A stretch of DNA of 64,000 nucleotides from Bacillus licheniformis DSM 13 = ATCC 14580. Its GTDB lineage: Bacteria > Bacillota > Bacilli > Bacillales > Bacillaceae. Both the position numbers and the translations under genes were made by a program. Under the pieces are notes generated by a model. The model saw only the letters and a list, made by a program, of their open reading frames with translations. It was not told where the DNA came from and did no database searches. How positions within the stretch are numbered: the stretch's first letter is position 1; each line of letters opens with the position of its first letter. Shown here piece by piece: positions 58,355 through 64,000 of this stretch. The stretch is taken from positions 2,663,501 to 2,727,500 of the forward strand of contig NC_006270.3 of NCBI RefSeq assembly GCF_000011645.1, read 5' to 3'.

Positions 58355-59005
58355 TCACACAAGCCACTCCTCACAATCGGCGGCAAGCCGTTCCAACTCG
58401 TTTATAAAAGCGCCGGCATGATAGCCGTCACACACTGCATGGTGAACTTGCAAGGAAACGGGCAAAAATGTTTCCCTGCCTTCTGAAAAGTATTTCCCGT
58501 TTGTAATAATCGGCAGCAAGTGTTCGCTGTTATCAAGGTTTAAATTGAAGTTTGAAAAGCGCACCCATGGAATAGAAGAAACTGAAAACGTATTGGGCGG
58601 GATGTCCGGCTTAGCCCAAAGGCCCCTTTTGTCTCCAAAGCGCTCGGCGTCCAGAAGATATTGATGATAAAACTGCGAAAAATCGTCTGAGTATTCCGTC
58701 CAGAGGGCGGAAAACGTTTGGTCGTCCTGATGAAAAATCGCATAGCACGGATGCATTTGTTCCCAATAACCCAGCTGTCCTTTGTCATCAAACGTTGTTC
58801 TAAACTCAGGGCGCGAATGAATGACCCTTGATACGATATAAATAAAAGCCGGATACAGCTTGAGCTTCTTTTTCTTGAGCACGGCGAGCAAATTTGTCAC
58901 ATTGACGTTTGCCGTGATGCTGAAAGAACATTTCGCTTCCTTCATGTAATGGTCAAAATAAGATTTTCTATACCATGTGTCAAGCTCGATTGTTTGAAAA
59001 TTCAT
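58355..59005 (-). CDS. cat: Type A chloramphenicol O-acetyltransferase
   Basis: 216 residues of the CAT trimer family. The catalytic site is SLQVHHAVCDGYHAGAF with His188/His189 and the structural Asp. Supporting motifs are SFSITANVNVTNLL, LYPAFIYIVSRVIHSRPEFR and SSIPWVRFSNFNLN. It inactivates chloramphenicol with acetyl-CoA. The AGGAGG site is buried in a perfect inverted repeat, the arrangement of drug-inducible cat genes regulated by translational attenuation. A chromosomal cat gene is known in B. licheniformis. Confidence 0.95.
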   Translation of the reverse strand: MNFQTIELDTWYRKSYFDHYMKEAKCSFSITANVNVTNLLAVLKKKKLKLYPAFIYIVSRVIHSRPEFRTTFDDKGQLGYWEQMHPCYAIFHQDDQTFSALWTEYSDDFSQFYHQYLLDAERFGDKRGLWAKPDIPPNTFSVSSIPWVRFSNFNLNLDNSEHLLPIITNGKYFSEGRETFLPVSLQVHHAVCDGYHAGAFINELERLAADCEEWLV

Positions 59006-59011
59006 GTTTTA

Positions 59012-59043
59012 CCTCCTAAAATATAGATTTTTATTTTAGGAGG
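59012..59043 (-). promoter_or_regulatory. Translational attenuator hairpin of cat
   Basis: On the minus strand CCTCCTAAAAT and ATTTTAGGAGG are exact complements around a ten-base loop. The right arm is the cat ribosome binding site, six bases before the ATG. A short leader frame ends inside the left arm, so a drug-stalled ribosome would free the site. Confidence 0.88.
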
Positions 59044-59074
59044 CCTGCTTCACTGATTCCGGCAATATTCTCAC
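59036..59074 (-). CDS. Probable cat leader peptide
   Basis: A short frame ends TAA within the left arm of the attenuator hairpin. It can start at GTG 59074 (VRILPESVKQAS, 12 codons) or at TTG 59065, with GGATGGG or GGGGTGAG as site. It is placed where cat leader peptides lie in cat-86-type genes; the exact start is uncertain. Confidence 0.45.
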   Translation of the reverse strand: MRILPESVKQAS

Positions 59075-59221
59075 CCCATCCTGTGTTGTAAATGAATTGT
59101 AGCGCGTTTCGGAGGTCCAGGCAACAGTCTCTCTTCTTCTTTGTCTTCTTGCTGTGCCGTTCTCCGCCTCTCCACCTCCGGCTGTCATATAGGTTATACT
59201 GACATAGATCGGGGTGAAGAT

Positions 59222-59782
59222 ATGAACAGCAAATCACGATTGACGCCTGAAATGTGGCGGGCGATTACGGAAAACGATTCCGCCTATGACGGAGTTTTTT
59301 ATTACGCGGTCAAAACGACCGGCATATTTTGCCGCCCTTCCTGCAAATCGAGAGTTCCGCAAATCGACAATGTGCAGATCTTTTTCAATGCAAAAGATGC
59401 TTTATCAGAAGGGTACCGCCCCTGCAAACGCTGCAATCCGGCCGGGGCGCTGCTGCCGGATGAAGAGCTGGCACAGCGTGTGGTGGAAATCATCGAGGAA
59501 TCTTATCGCGATCCGCTGTCTCTGCAAGCTTTGGCTGACAGGTGCCATATCAGCCCTTTTCACCTGCAGCGGACATTTAAACGAATCAAAGGCGTCTCGC
59601 CGGCAGAATACATCCTGCAGAAAAGGATTGAGAAAGCGGTCGATTTGCTTGCTCATTCAGAACGATCGATCGCAGAAATCGCTTCAATGGTAGGCATTGC
59701 GAATGCGGAATATTTTGCCTCTTTGTTTAAAAAGAAGACTGGGCAATCGCCGACGTCGTACCGGCAAATGAAACGGAGGTAA
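59222..59782 (+). CDS. adaA: Methylphosphotriester-DNA methyltransferase and activator AdaA
   Basis: 186 residues. The N-terminal Ada zinc domain has Cys37, Cys41, Cys68 and Cys71 (GIFCRPSCKSRVP, YRPCKRCNP); one Cys accepts methyl groups from DNA phosphotriesters. The C-terminal AraC-type HTH pair includes LADRCHISPFHLQRTFKRIK and IASMVGIANAEYFASLFKKK. Methylated AdaA activates the adaptive response. The ATG at 59222 follows GGGGTGAAGAT. adaB starts five bases after its stop. Confidence 0.95.
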   Translation: MNSKSRLTPEMWRAITENDSAYDGVFYYAVKTTGIFCRPSCKSRVPQIDNVQIFFNAKDALSEGYRPCKRCNPAGALLPDEELAQRVVEIIEESYRDPLSLQALADRCHISPFHLQRTFKRIKGVSPAEYILQKRIEKAVDLLAHSERSIAEIASMVGIANAEYFASLFKKKTGQSPTSYRQMKRR

Positions 59783-59786
59783 ACAT

Positions 59787-60314
59787 ATGGACGATCAAAT
59801 CGTATACTGGCGTACGCTTATTTGCCGAGGTTGGCAGATTCACATTGGGGCGACTGCCCGCGGGCTCTGTTTTACAGGGGGATGGAATCAAGGCTTCGAG
59901 GATTTGGCCGCTTGGGCTGAAAAAAGATTTACACAGCCAGTTTTCATTCGGGATGACAAAGGATTGGCAGAATACGCCGAGCAGCTGCAGGCGTATTTGA
60001 ACGGCAAGCGAACTCATTTCAGCTTTCCTGTCGACCTTGCCGGCACGCCTTTTCAGCTGGCAGTGTGGAAGGCGCTCTCCGAAATCCCTTACGGCAGCAC
60101 TTGCTCCTATTCCGATATCGCCGAGCATATTGAAAAGCAGGCCGCTGTGCGGGCAGTAGGCGCGGCGATCGGCGCAAATCCGCTGTTAATGGTGGTGCCT
60201 TGCCATCGGGTTATCGGTAAAAGCGGGCAGCTCACGGGATACCGGGGCGGATTGGATATGAAAAAAGAACTGATGATGATGGAGTCCGGCGGTGTAACCG
60301 CACAATTCAATTAA
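59787..60314 (+). CDS. adaB: O6-methylguanine-DNA methyltransferase AdaB
   Basis: 175 residues. The DNA-binding and active-site region reads FQLAVWKALSEIPYGSTCSY, RAVGAAIGANPLLMVVPCHR with acceptor Cys139, then VIGKSGQLTGYRGGLDMKK. It removes O6-alkyl groups by suicide transfer. GGAGGTAAACAT precedes the ATG; it is cotranscribed with adaA and ends at a strong terminator. Confidence 0.96.
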   Translation: MDDQIVYWRTLICRGWQIHIGATARGLCFTGGWNQGFEDLAAWAEKRFTQPVFIRDDKGLAEYAEQLQAYLNGKRTHFSFPVDLAGTPFQLAVWKALSEIPYGSTCSYSDIAEHIEKQAAVRAVGAAIGANPLLMVVPCHRVIGKSGQLTGYRGGLDMKKELMMMESGGVTAQFN

Positions 60315-60315
60315 A

Positions 60316-60340
60316 GCCCCGTTCGAATGTCGAACGGGGC
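60316..60340. terminator. Bidirectional terminator between adaB and ytbE
   Basis: GCCCCGTTCGA-atg-TCGAACGGGGC, an 11-bp perfect stem between convergent genes, followed by CGTTTTGTT. Confidence 0.88.
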
Positions 60341-60347
60341 CGTTTTG

Positions 60348-61196
60348 TTAAAAGTCAAAGTTATCGGGATCAGGGCCGACACGGGTGTTTTCATTCAGCG
60401 CGTCAATTTGCTTCATTTCCTCGGTGGTCAGTTCAAAATCAAATATGTCCGCGTTTTGGGCAATCCGCTCCGCTTTAGTCGACTTCGGAATCGTAACGAC
60501 CCCGTTTTGCAAATCCCAGCGCAAAATGACTTGGGCCGGTGTCTTGCCGTACTTGTCCGCGATATCTTTCAGCAGTGGATGGCTGAGCAATTGGCCTTGC
60601 ATCAGCGGCGACCATGCTTGCAGCTGGATGCCGTGCGCACGGCAAAACGCTTGCAGCTCTTTCTGCGTCAGCCGCGGATGATACTCAACCTGGTTGATCG
60701 CCGGTTTGACGGCGGCATCTTTCAGCAAGTCTTCCAGATGGTGAATCTGAAAATTGCTCACTCCGATTGCTTTTACGCGTCCTTGTTCATAAAGTGTTTC
60801 AAGCGCTTTCCACGCCGCTTTGTAGCGTCCTTCAACAGGCCAGTGGATCAGGTATAAATCAAGGTAGTCAAGTCCGAGCTTTTCGAGACTCGCCTCATAG
60901 GCTGCAATCGTTTCGTCATAGCCTAAATCGTCATTCCAGACCTTTGATGTAACAAACAGGTCTTCTCTTGAAATGCCGGCTTCTTTCAACCCCTCGCGGA
61001 TTCCTTGCCCAACCCCCTCTTCATTACCGTAGATGGCTGCGGTATCAATACTGCGGTAGCCGTGTTTAATCGCCGTTTTTACGGCTTGTACCAGTTCGGG
61101 CCCTTCTTCTACTTTAAATACGCCAAGTCCAAACCAAGGCATAGCTGTCCCGTTATTCAATTTGATTCGATCTTGCAAATTTTTTGCTGTCATCAT
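60348..61196 (-). CDS. ytbE: Aldo/keto reductase YtbE
   Basis: A 282-residue TIM-barrel AKR. NNGTAMPWFGLGVFKVEEGP, DTAAIYGNEEGVGQGI (catalytic Asp and Tyr), VTSKVWNDDLG (Lys), YLIHWPVEGRYKAAWKALE (His) and IPKSTKAERIAQNA for NADPH binding. It reduces aldehydes such as methylglyoxal, judging by the family. It lies 29 bp after ytbD and shares its direction; AAGGAGGCCAATTAA precedes the ATG. Confidence 0.95.
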   Translation of the reverse strand: MMTAKNLQDRIKLNNGTAMPWFGLGVFKVEEGPELVQAVKTAIKHGYRSIDTAAIYGNEEGVGQGIREGLKEAGISREDLFVTSKVWNDDLGYDETIAAYEASLEKLGLDYLDLYLIHWPVEGRYKAAWKALETLYEQGRVKAIGVSNFQIHHLEDLLKDAAVKPAINQVEYHPRLTQKELQAFCRAHGIQLQAWSPLMQGQLLSHPLLKDIADKYGKTPAQVILRWDLQNGVVTIPKSTKAERIAQNADIFDFELTTEEMKQIDALNENTRVGPDPDNFDF

Positions 61197-61225
61197 TTAA
61201 TTGGCCTCCTTATATTTTGTATGCG

Positions 61226-62461
61226 TCATGCGCAGTTTTCCTTTAAAGCTTGATTTTGTTTTTGATCATTTTGTTTTTGATCATTTCGTTCCAGCGCCCT
61301 GCTCCAGCCTGTCAGCACGACGGCGCCGAGCACCATCAAAGCTCCCACCCATGGAGTGTGAATCAATCCGATCGATTGTGTGATGGCGCCTCCTGTATAA
61401 GAACCGATCGCTATACCGACGTTGAACGCCGCAATATTGACAGCTGATGCGACATCAACCGCCCCTGGAACAAACCGTTCAGCCAGAATCACCACATAGG
61501 ACTGGAGCCCGGGGACATTCATGAAGGCTAAAAATCCCATCAGCATGATGACGATAAAGCCCGCTGCCTGATAAGGAGCAGCCGCCGTTAAGATGAGAAG
61601 CACAGCCGCCTGGGCGATGAACATATAGAATAATGCAGTAAGCGGTTTTTTGTTGGCCGCTTTACCTCCGATAATATTTCCGAGCGCGACGGCAATGCCG
61701 TAAGCAAGCAAAATGACGGCAACAGCTTCCTGTTTAAAGCCCGTCACATGCTGAAGCAGCGGGGATAAATACGTAAAGACAACAAATGTCCCTCCATAAC
61801 CAAGCGCCGTAATGATGAATAAAAGCAGCAGCCGCCCATTGGTCACAAGCTTCAACTGGCTCTTGAAAGACGTTCGGACGCCTTTCGGCAAATCGCCCGG
61901 AACAAGTAAGCTGTTGGCGATAAACGCCAGTGCGCCGACAGCGACGATCGCCGCAAAAGCAATCCGCCAGCCGAACTGCTGACCGAGGAACGTGCCGATG
62001 GGAACTCCGGTAATCATTGCAATCGTCAGCCCGGTAAACATGATCGATATCGCTCCGGCTCTTTTATCCGCCGGGACTAGGCTTGCCGCAATCGTTGAAC
62101 CGATTGACATAAATACGCCATGAGAAAACGCCGAAATCACGCGGGCGGTTAATAAAACACCGATGCTTCCGGCACATGCCGCAAGCCCGTTGCCGATCAT
62201 AAAAATGAGCATAATCACCAGCAGCAGCGCTTTTCTCGGCATACTGGATGTGACAGACGTCAGAACAGGTGCGCCGACTGTTACGCCCAGTGCGTATAAT
62301 GATACGGTCAGTCCTGCCGTCGTCACCGAAATATTCATGTCTTCAGCAATTAAAGGCAGAAGCCCCACGCTGATGAATTCGGTCGTGCCGATGGCAAATG
62401 CGCTGGCCGCCAAGGCTAAAAGCGCTAATATACTGCGTTTTTTATCATGAACAGAGGTCAT
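61226..62461 (-). CDS. ytbD: MFS transporter YtbD (AraJ/PbuE-like)
   Basis: 411 residues and 12 predicted helices. KRSILALLALAASAFAIGTT with EFISVGLLPLIAEDMNIS, the RISAFSHGVFMSIG segment and VPIGTFLGQQFGWR are typical of the DHA1 family efflux proteins such as AraJ and YbcL. Substrate unknown. The ATG at 62461 has AAAGGAGAAAAAGA; the frame runs upstream but through the ytcD region and is not coding. It is divergent from ytcD, with HxlR-type boxes in between. Confidence 0.94.
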   Translation of the reverse strand: MTSVHDKKRSILALLALAASAFAIGTTEFISVGLLPLIAEDMNISVTTAGLTVSLYALGVTVGAPVLTSVTSSMPRKALLLVIMLIFMIGNGLAACAGSIGVLLTARVISAFSHGVFMSIGSTIAASLVPADKRAGAISIMFTGLTIAMITGVPIGTFLGQQFGWRIAFAAIVAVGALAFIANSLLVPGDLPKGVRTSFKSQLKLVTNGRLLLLFIITALGYGGTFVVFTYLSPLLQHVTGFKQEAVAVILLAYGIAVALGNIIGGKAANKKPLTALFYMFIAQAAVLLILTAAAPYQAAGFIVIMLMGFLAFMNVPGLQSYVVILAERFVPGAVDVASAVNIAAFNVGIAIGSYTGGAITQSIGLIHTPWVGALMVLGAVVLTGWSRALERNDQKQNDQKQNQALKENCA

Positions 62462-62540
62462 TCTTTTTCTCCTTTCTTTTTTAAGGTATAGCAAATGGCT
62501 GCCGGCTAATGATATTATGGTACATATCATCTGCGAAAAA

Positions 62541-62600
62541 AAGTACGCACTTTTAAGTGTGATAGGAACCAAAAAGTGAGATAGGTACTTTTCGGTACCT
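62541..62600. promoter_or_regulatory. ytbD-ytcD intergenic operators (HxlR-family boxes)
   Basis: AAGTACGCACTTTTAAGTG, then a repeated AAAAAGTGAGATAGGTAC and the palindrome AGGTAC-ttttcg-GTACCT. The same GTACGCACTTTT core followed by a palindromic box occurs upstream of the second SDR gene, and the core alone occurs upstream of hxlA. Confidence 0.7.
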
Positions 62601-62617
62601 ATGGATTGGAGGAGAAC

Positions 62618-62995
62618 ATGAAGCCGAAAAAGTATAATATATCTGTCGAAGCTACACTTGAAGTGATCGGCGGGAAATGGAAATGCGTGATTTTGTGTCA
62701 CTTGACGCACGGCAAAAAACGCACGAGCGAGCTCAAGCGGCTGATGCCGAACATTACGCAGAAAATGCTGACCCAGCAGCTGCGCGAACTGGAGGAGGAC
62801 GGCGTCATCAACCGGATCGTGTACCAGCAGGTGCCGCCGAAGGTCGAATACGAACTCAGCGAATACGGATGGACGCTTAAAGACATTTTGGATTCGCTGT
62901 GCTCCTGGGGCGAAAAACACATTACAAAAGTGTATGGAGACAAATTTGCTGTTTTGGAGGACAGCGTGCTGAATGAACAATTACAGGAAACATGA
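62618..62995 (+). CDS. ytcD: HxlR family transcriptional regulator YtcD
   Basis: 125 residues. EVIGGKWKCVILCHLTHGKK, RTSELKRLMPNITQKMLTQQ and VYQQVPPKVEYELSEYGWTL are the HxlR winged-helix signature. Cys near residue 24 (KWKCVIL) matches the position of the redox or electrophile-sensing Cys in YodB/HypR-type members. The ATG at 62618 has TGGAGGAGAAC. Divergent from ytbD-ytbE, which it probably represses. Confidence 0.93.
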   Translation: MKPKKYNISVEATLEVIGGKWKCVILCHLTHGKKRTSELKRLMPNITQKMLTQQLRELEEDGVINRIVYQQVPPKVEYELSEYGWTLKDILDSLCSWGEKHITKVYGDKFAVLEDSVLNEQLQET

Positions 62996-63014
62996 TAAAT
63001 AAGTGGAGGTCAGG

Positions 63015-63680
63015 ATGGGAAAATGGTTTCTTTCCGGAGGCGGAGATGCACACCAAACCGAACAGCTGGATCGGCATTTTGCCCGGAGCATCTGTCCTCA
63101 TAAGCCATTATTGTATATTCCGATTGCCATGGACGCCGACAGGTATGATGACGGCTTCGACTGGATCAGCCGGCTCTTTCACCCGCTCGGCATCAAAAAC
63201 ATTGTCATGTGGACGGATGTCAAAGGTAAAACCGTACACGATTTAGACGTGTTTTCTGCCGTATATATCGGCGGAGGAAACACGTTTCGTCTGCTAAAAC
63301 AATTCATCGAATCGCATTTTACCGCGGTTTTAAAGCGCTATGCCGAAAGCGGCGGCGCCATTTACGGCGGAAGCGCCGGCGCCGTCATTCTCGGAAAGAA
63401 CATTATGACTTGCTCTTATATGGATCGCAACGCTTGCGGATTGCGGGATTTTAACGGCTTAAAGCTCCTCGGAGACTATTCGGTTTGGTGCCACTACAAG
63501 GCTGAACATGATCCGCTGATTAAAAGGTTTAGGAATGCTTTTGGCACTCCCGTCATCGCCTTGCCAGAGGAAACAGGAATCGCAGCAAGCACTTCAGACA
63601 TCCGGGTCATCGGAACAAAGCCCGCCCGTATGTTTAAAGAAGACGGCGCAGTATTCGTCTCAGATCAATTTGTTTTATAA
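63015..63680 (+). CDS. Peptidase S51 (dipeptidase E-like)
   Basis: 221 residues. WFLSGGGDAHQTEQLDRHFA, VYIGGGNTFRLLKQF and IYGGSAGAVILGKNI, whose Ser is the nucleophile, define the S51 family. Members cleave Asp-X dipeptides or act on cyanophycin-like substrates. The ATG at 63015 follows GTGGAGGTCAGG; the GTG four codons earlier is inside the site. It starts 20 bp after ytcD on the same strand and may be cotranscribed. Confidence 0.9.
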   Translation: MGKWFLSGGGDAHQTEQLDRHFARSICPHKPLLYIPIAMDADRYDDGFDWISRLFHPLGIKNIVMWTDVKGKTVHDLDVFSAVYIGGGNTFRLLKQFIESHFTAVLKRYAESGGAIYGGSAGAVILGKNIMTCSYMDRNACGLRDFNGLKLLGDYSVWCHYKAEHDPLIKRFRNAFGTPVIALPEETGIAASTSDIRVIGTKPARMFKEDGAVFVSDQFVL

Positions 63681-63685
63681 AGCAA

Positions 63686-63717
63686 AAAACGCTTCGGCTC
63701 ATCAGCGAAGCGTTTTT
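63686..63717. terminator. Bidirectional terminator after the S51 peptidase
   Basis: AAAAACGCTTCG-gctcatcag-CGAAGCGTTTTT. The minus-strand membrane-protein gene ends inside it. Confidence 0.85.
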
Positions 63718-64000
63718 CTTGTTTTTGCGGATGCAAGCCGTTTGACCAGGCGTTCCGTCAGAAAAAACACGGCTAAGCCTAAGCCTAGCAAAAAAGAAAA
63801 ATTCGCAATCAACGGCTCATGATCAAAATATTCAAAAGTACTATTTCCAAAAAGTATCACGGCCCAGAAAATAAAAGCCGCACGGCAAGCTGCATCTTCG
63901 GCTTTTTTCCTTTTGGGTCTGCATCTTTAAAAAACATCACAACGCCCCCAAGGAGACTCCCACACCCCAATCTGCTGATTTCTTTCGCACTTACTGTGTT
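63703..64000 (-). pseudogene. Small membrane protein, frameshifted and cut by the window edge
   Basis: Read from the right edge, the frame gives VSAKEISRLGCGSLLGGVVM, FFKDADPKGKKPKMQLAVRL, then LFSG and a stop. Shifting by one base at GGGCC (63861-63865, one G missing) continues with AVILFGNSTFEYFDHEPLIA and NFSFLLGLGLAVFFLTERLV, ending KTLR-TGA. Two hydrophobic helices are visible. The family is not recognised. Its 5' end is outside the window. The single-base change may be a real mutation or a sequence error. Confidence 0.55.

Noticed and set aside
61226..62980. A 584-codon version of ytbD
   Set aside because: The extra 173 N-terminal residues are antisense to ytcD. The family start with a strong site is at 62461.
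1..64000. CRISPR arrays, rRNA or tRNA genes, intact transposases
   Set aside because: No regularly spaced repeats, no cloverleaf or rRNA-like sequence and no transposase motifs were seen on either strand.

Overview
The window looks like chromosome from a Bacillus of the subtilis group, most likely B. licheniformis or a close relative. The evidence is a set of genes whose proteins closely resemble B. subtilis products: Des/DesK/DesR, YcgT, AdaA/AdaB, YtbE/YtbD/YtcD, LevDEFG/SacC/LevR, HxlA/HxlB/HxlR and the Yrk sulfur proteins. Spore sigma-K 3' fragments are also present. Starts carry strong GGAGG-type ribosome binding sites. I saw no rRNA, tRNA, CRISPR array or intact insertion sequence.

Layout. 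1-1.7 kb: a broken MFS gene, a GNAT acetyltransferase and a doubtful small ORF. 2.3-8.3 kb (minus): a cluster suggestive of D-serine/D-amino-acid and enamine metabolism, with a DauR/YheO-type regulator, RidA, a threonine-synthase-like PLP enzyme, an asparaginase broken by one stop codon, a second RidA, a D-serine-dehydratase-like enzyme and an AlaX editing protein. 9.0-10.7 kb: a flavin reductase family protein, an arginase-family remnant and a MerR regulator. 11.0-19.9 kb (minus): a sulfide/persulfide island (CstR, YrkE, YrkF, YrkH, YrkI, YrkJ, a thioredoxin-like protein, a two-component system with a Cys-bearing PAS domain, SQR and CstB). Four decayed copies of the 3' half of sigK, all on the plus strand, lie exactly at the borders of these blocks (about 2.0, 8.7, 10.85 and 20.2 kb). 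They look like scars of repeated insertion or recombination.

20.3-26.8 kb: a methyltransferase, an AlkD-like protein, a graveyard of fragments (L,D-transpeptidase, heme/siderophore ABC transporter, hemB), a carbohydrate esterase, yidD, a 34-residue membrane peptide and the hxl locus, in which hxlB has a one-base frameshift. 27-31.5 kb: des-desKR with its DesR operator, and ycgT with a Fur box. 31.8-36.9 kb: a Fur-boxed nickel/metallophore-type ABC transporter. 37-39.5 kb: a MerR regulator and a MATE pump joined by a 19-bp-spacer promoter.

39.8-49.3 kb: an AraC-type regulator, two paralogous SDRs, a PAP2 phosphatase fused to autotransporter-type beta repeats, a lipoprotein esterase, a P450, a TSUP permease and a small secreted protein. 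49.3-57.0 kb: the sigma-54/LevR-controlled levan/fructose system (levDEFG-sacC and levR). 57.4-64 kb: a secreted protein, a YrhK-like protein, an attenuator-controlled chloramphenicol acetyltransferase, adaAB, ytbE/ytbD/ytcD, an S51 peptidase and a frameshifted membrane-protein gene running off the right edge. A shared GTACGCACTTTT box links three HxlR-family loci (hxl, the second SDR, and ytbD/ytcD).
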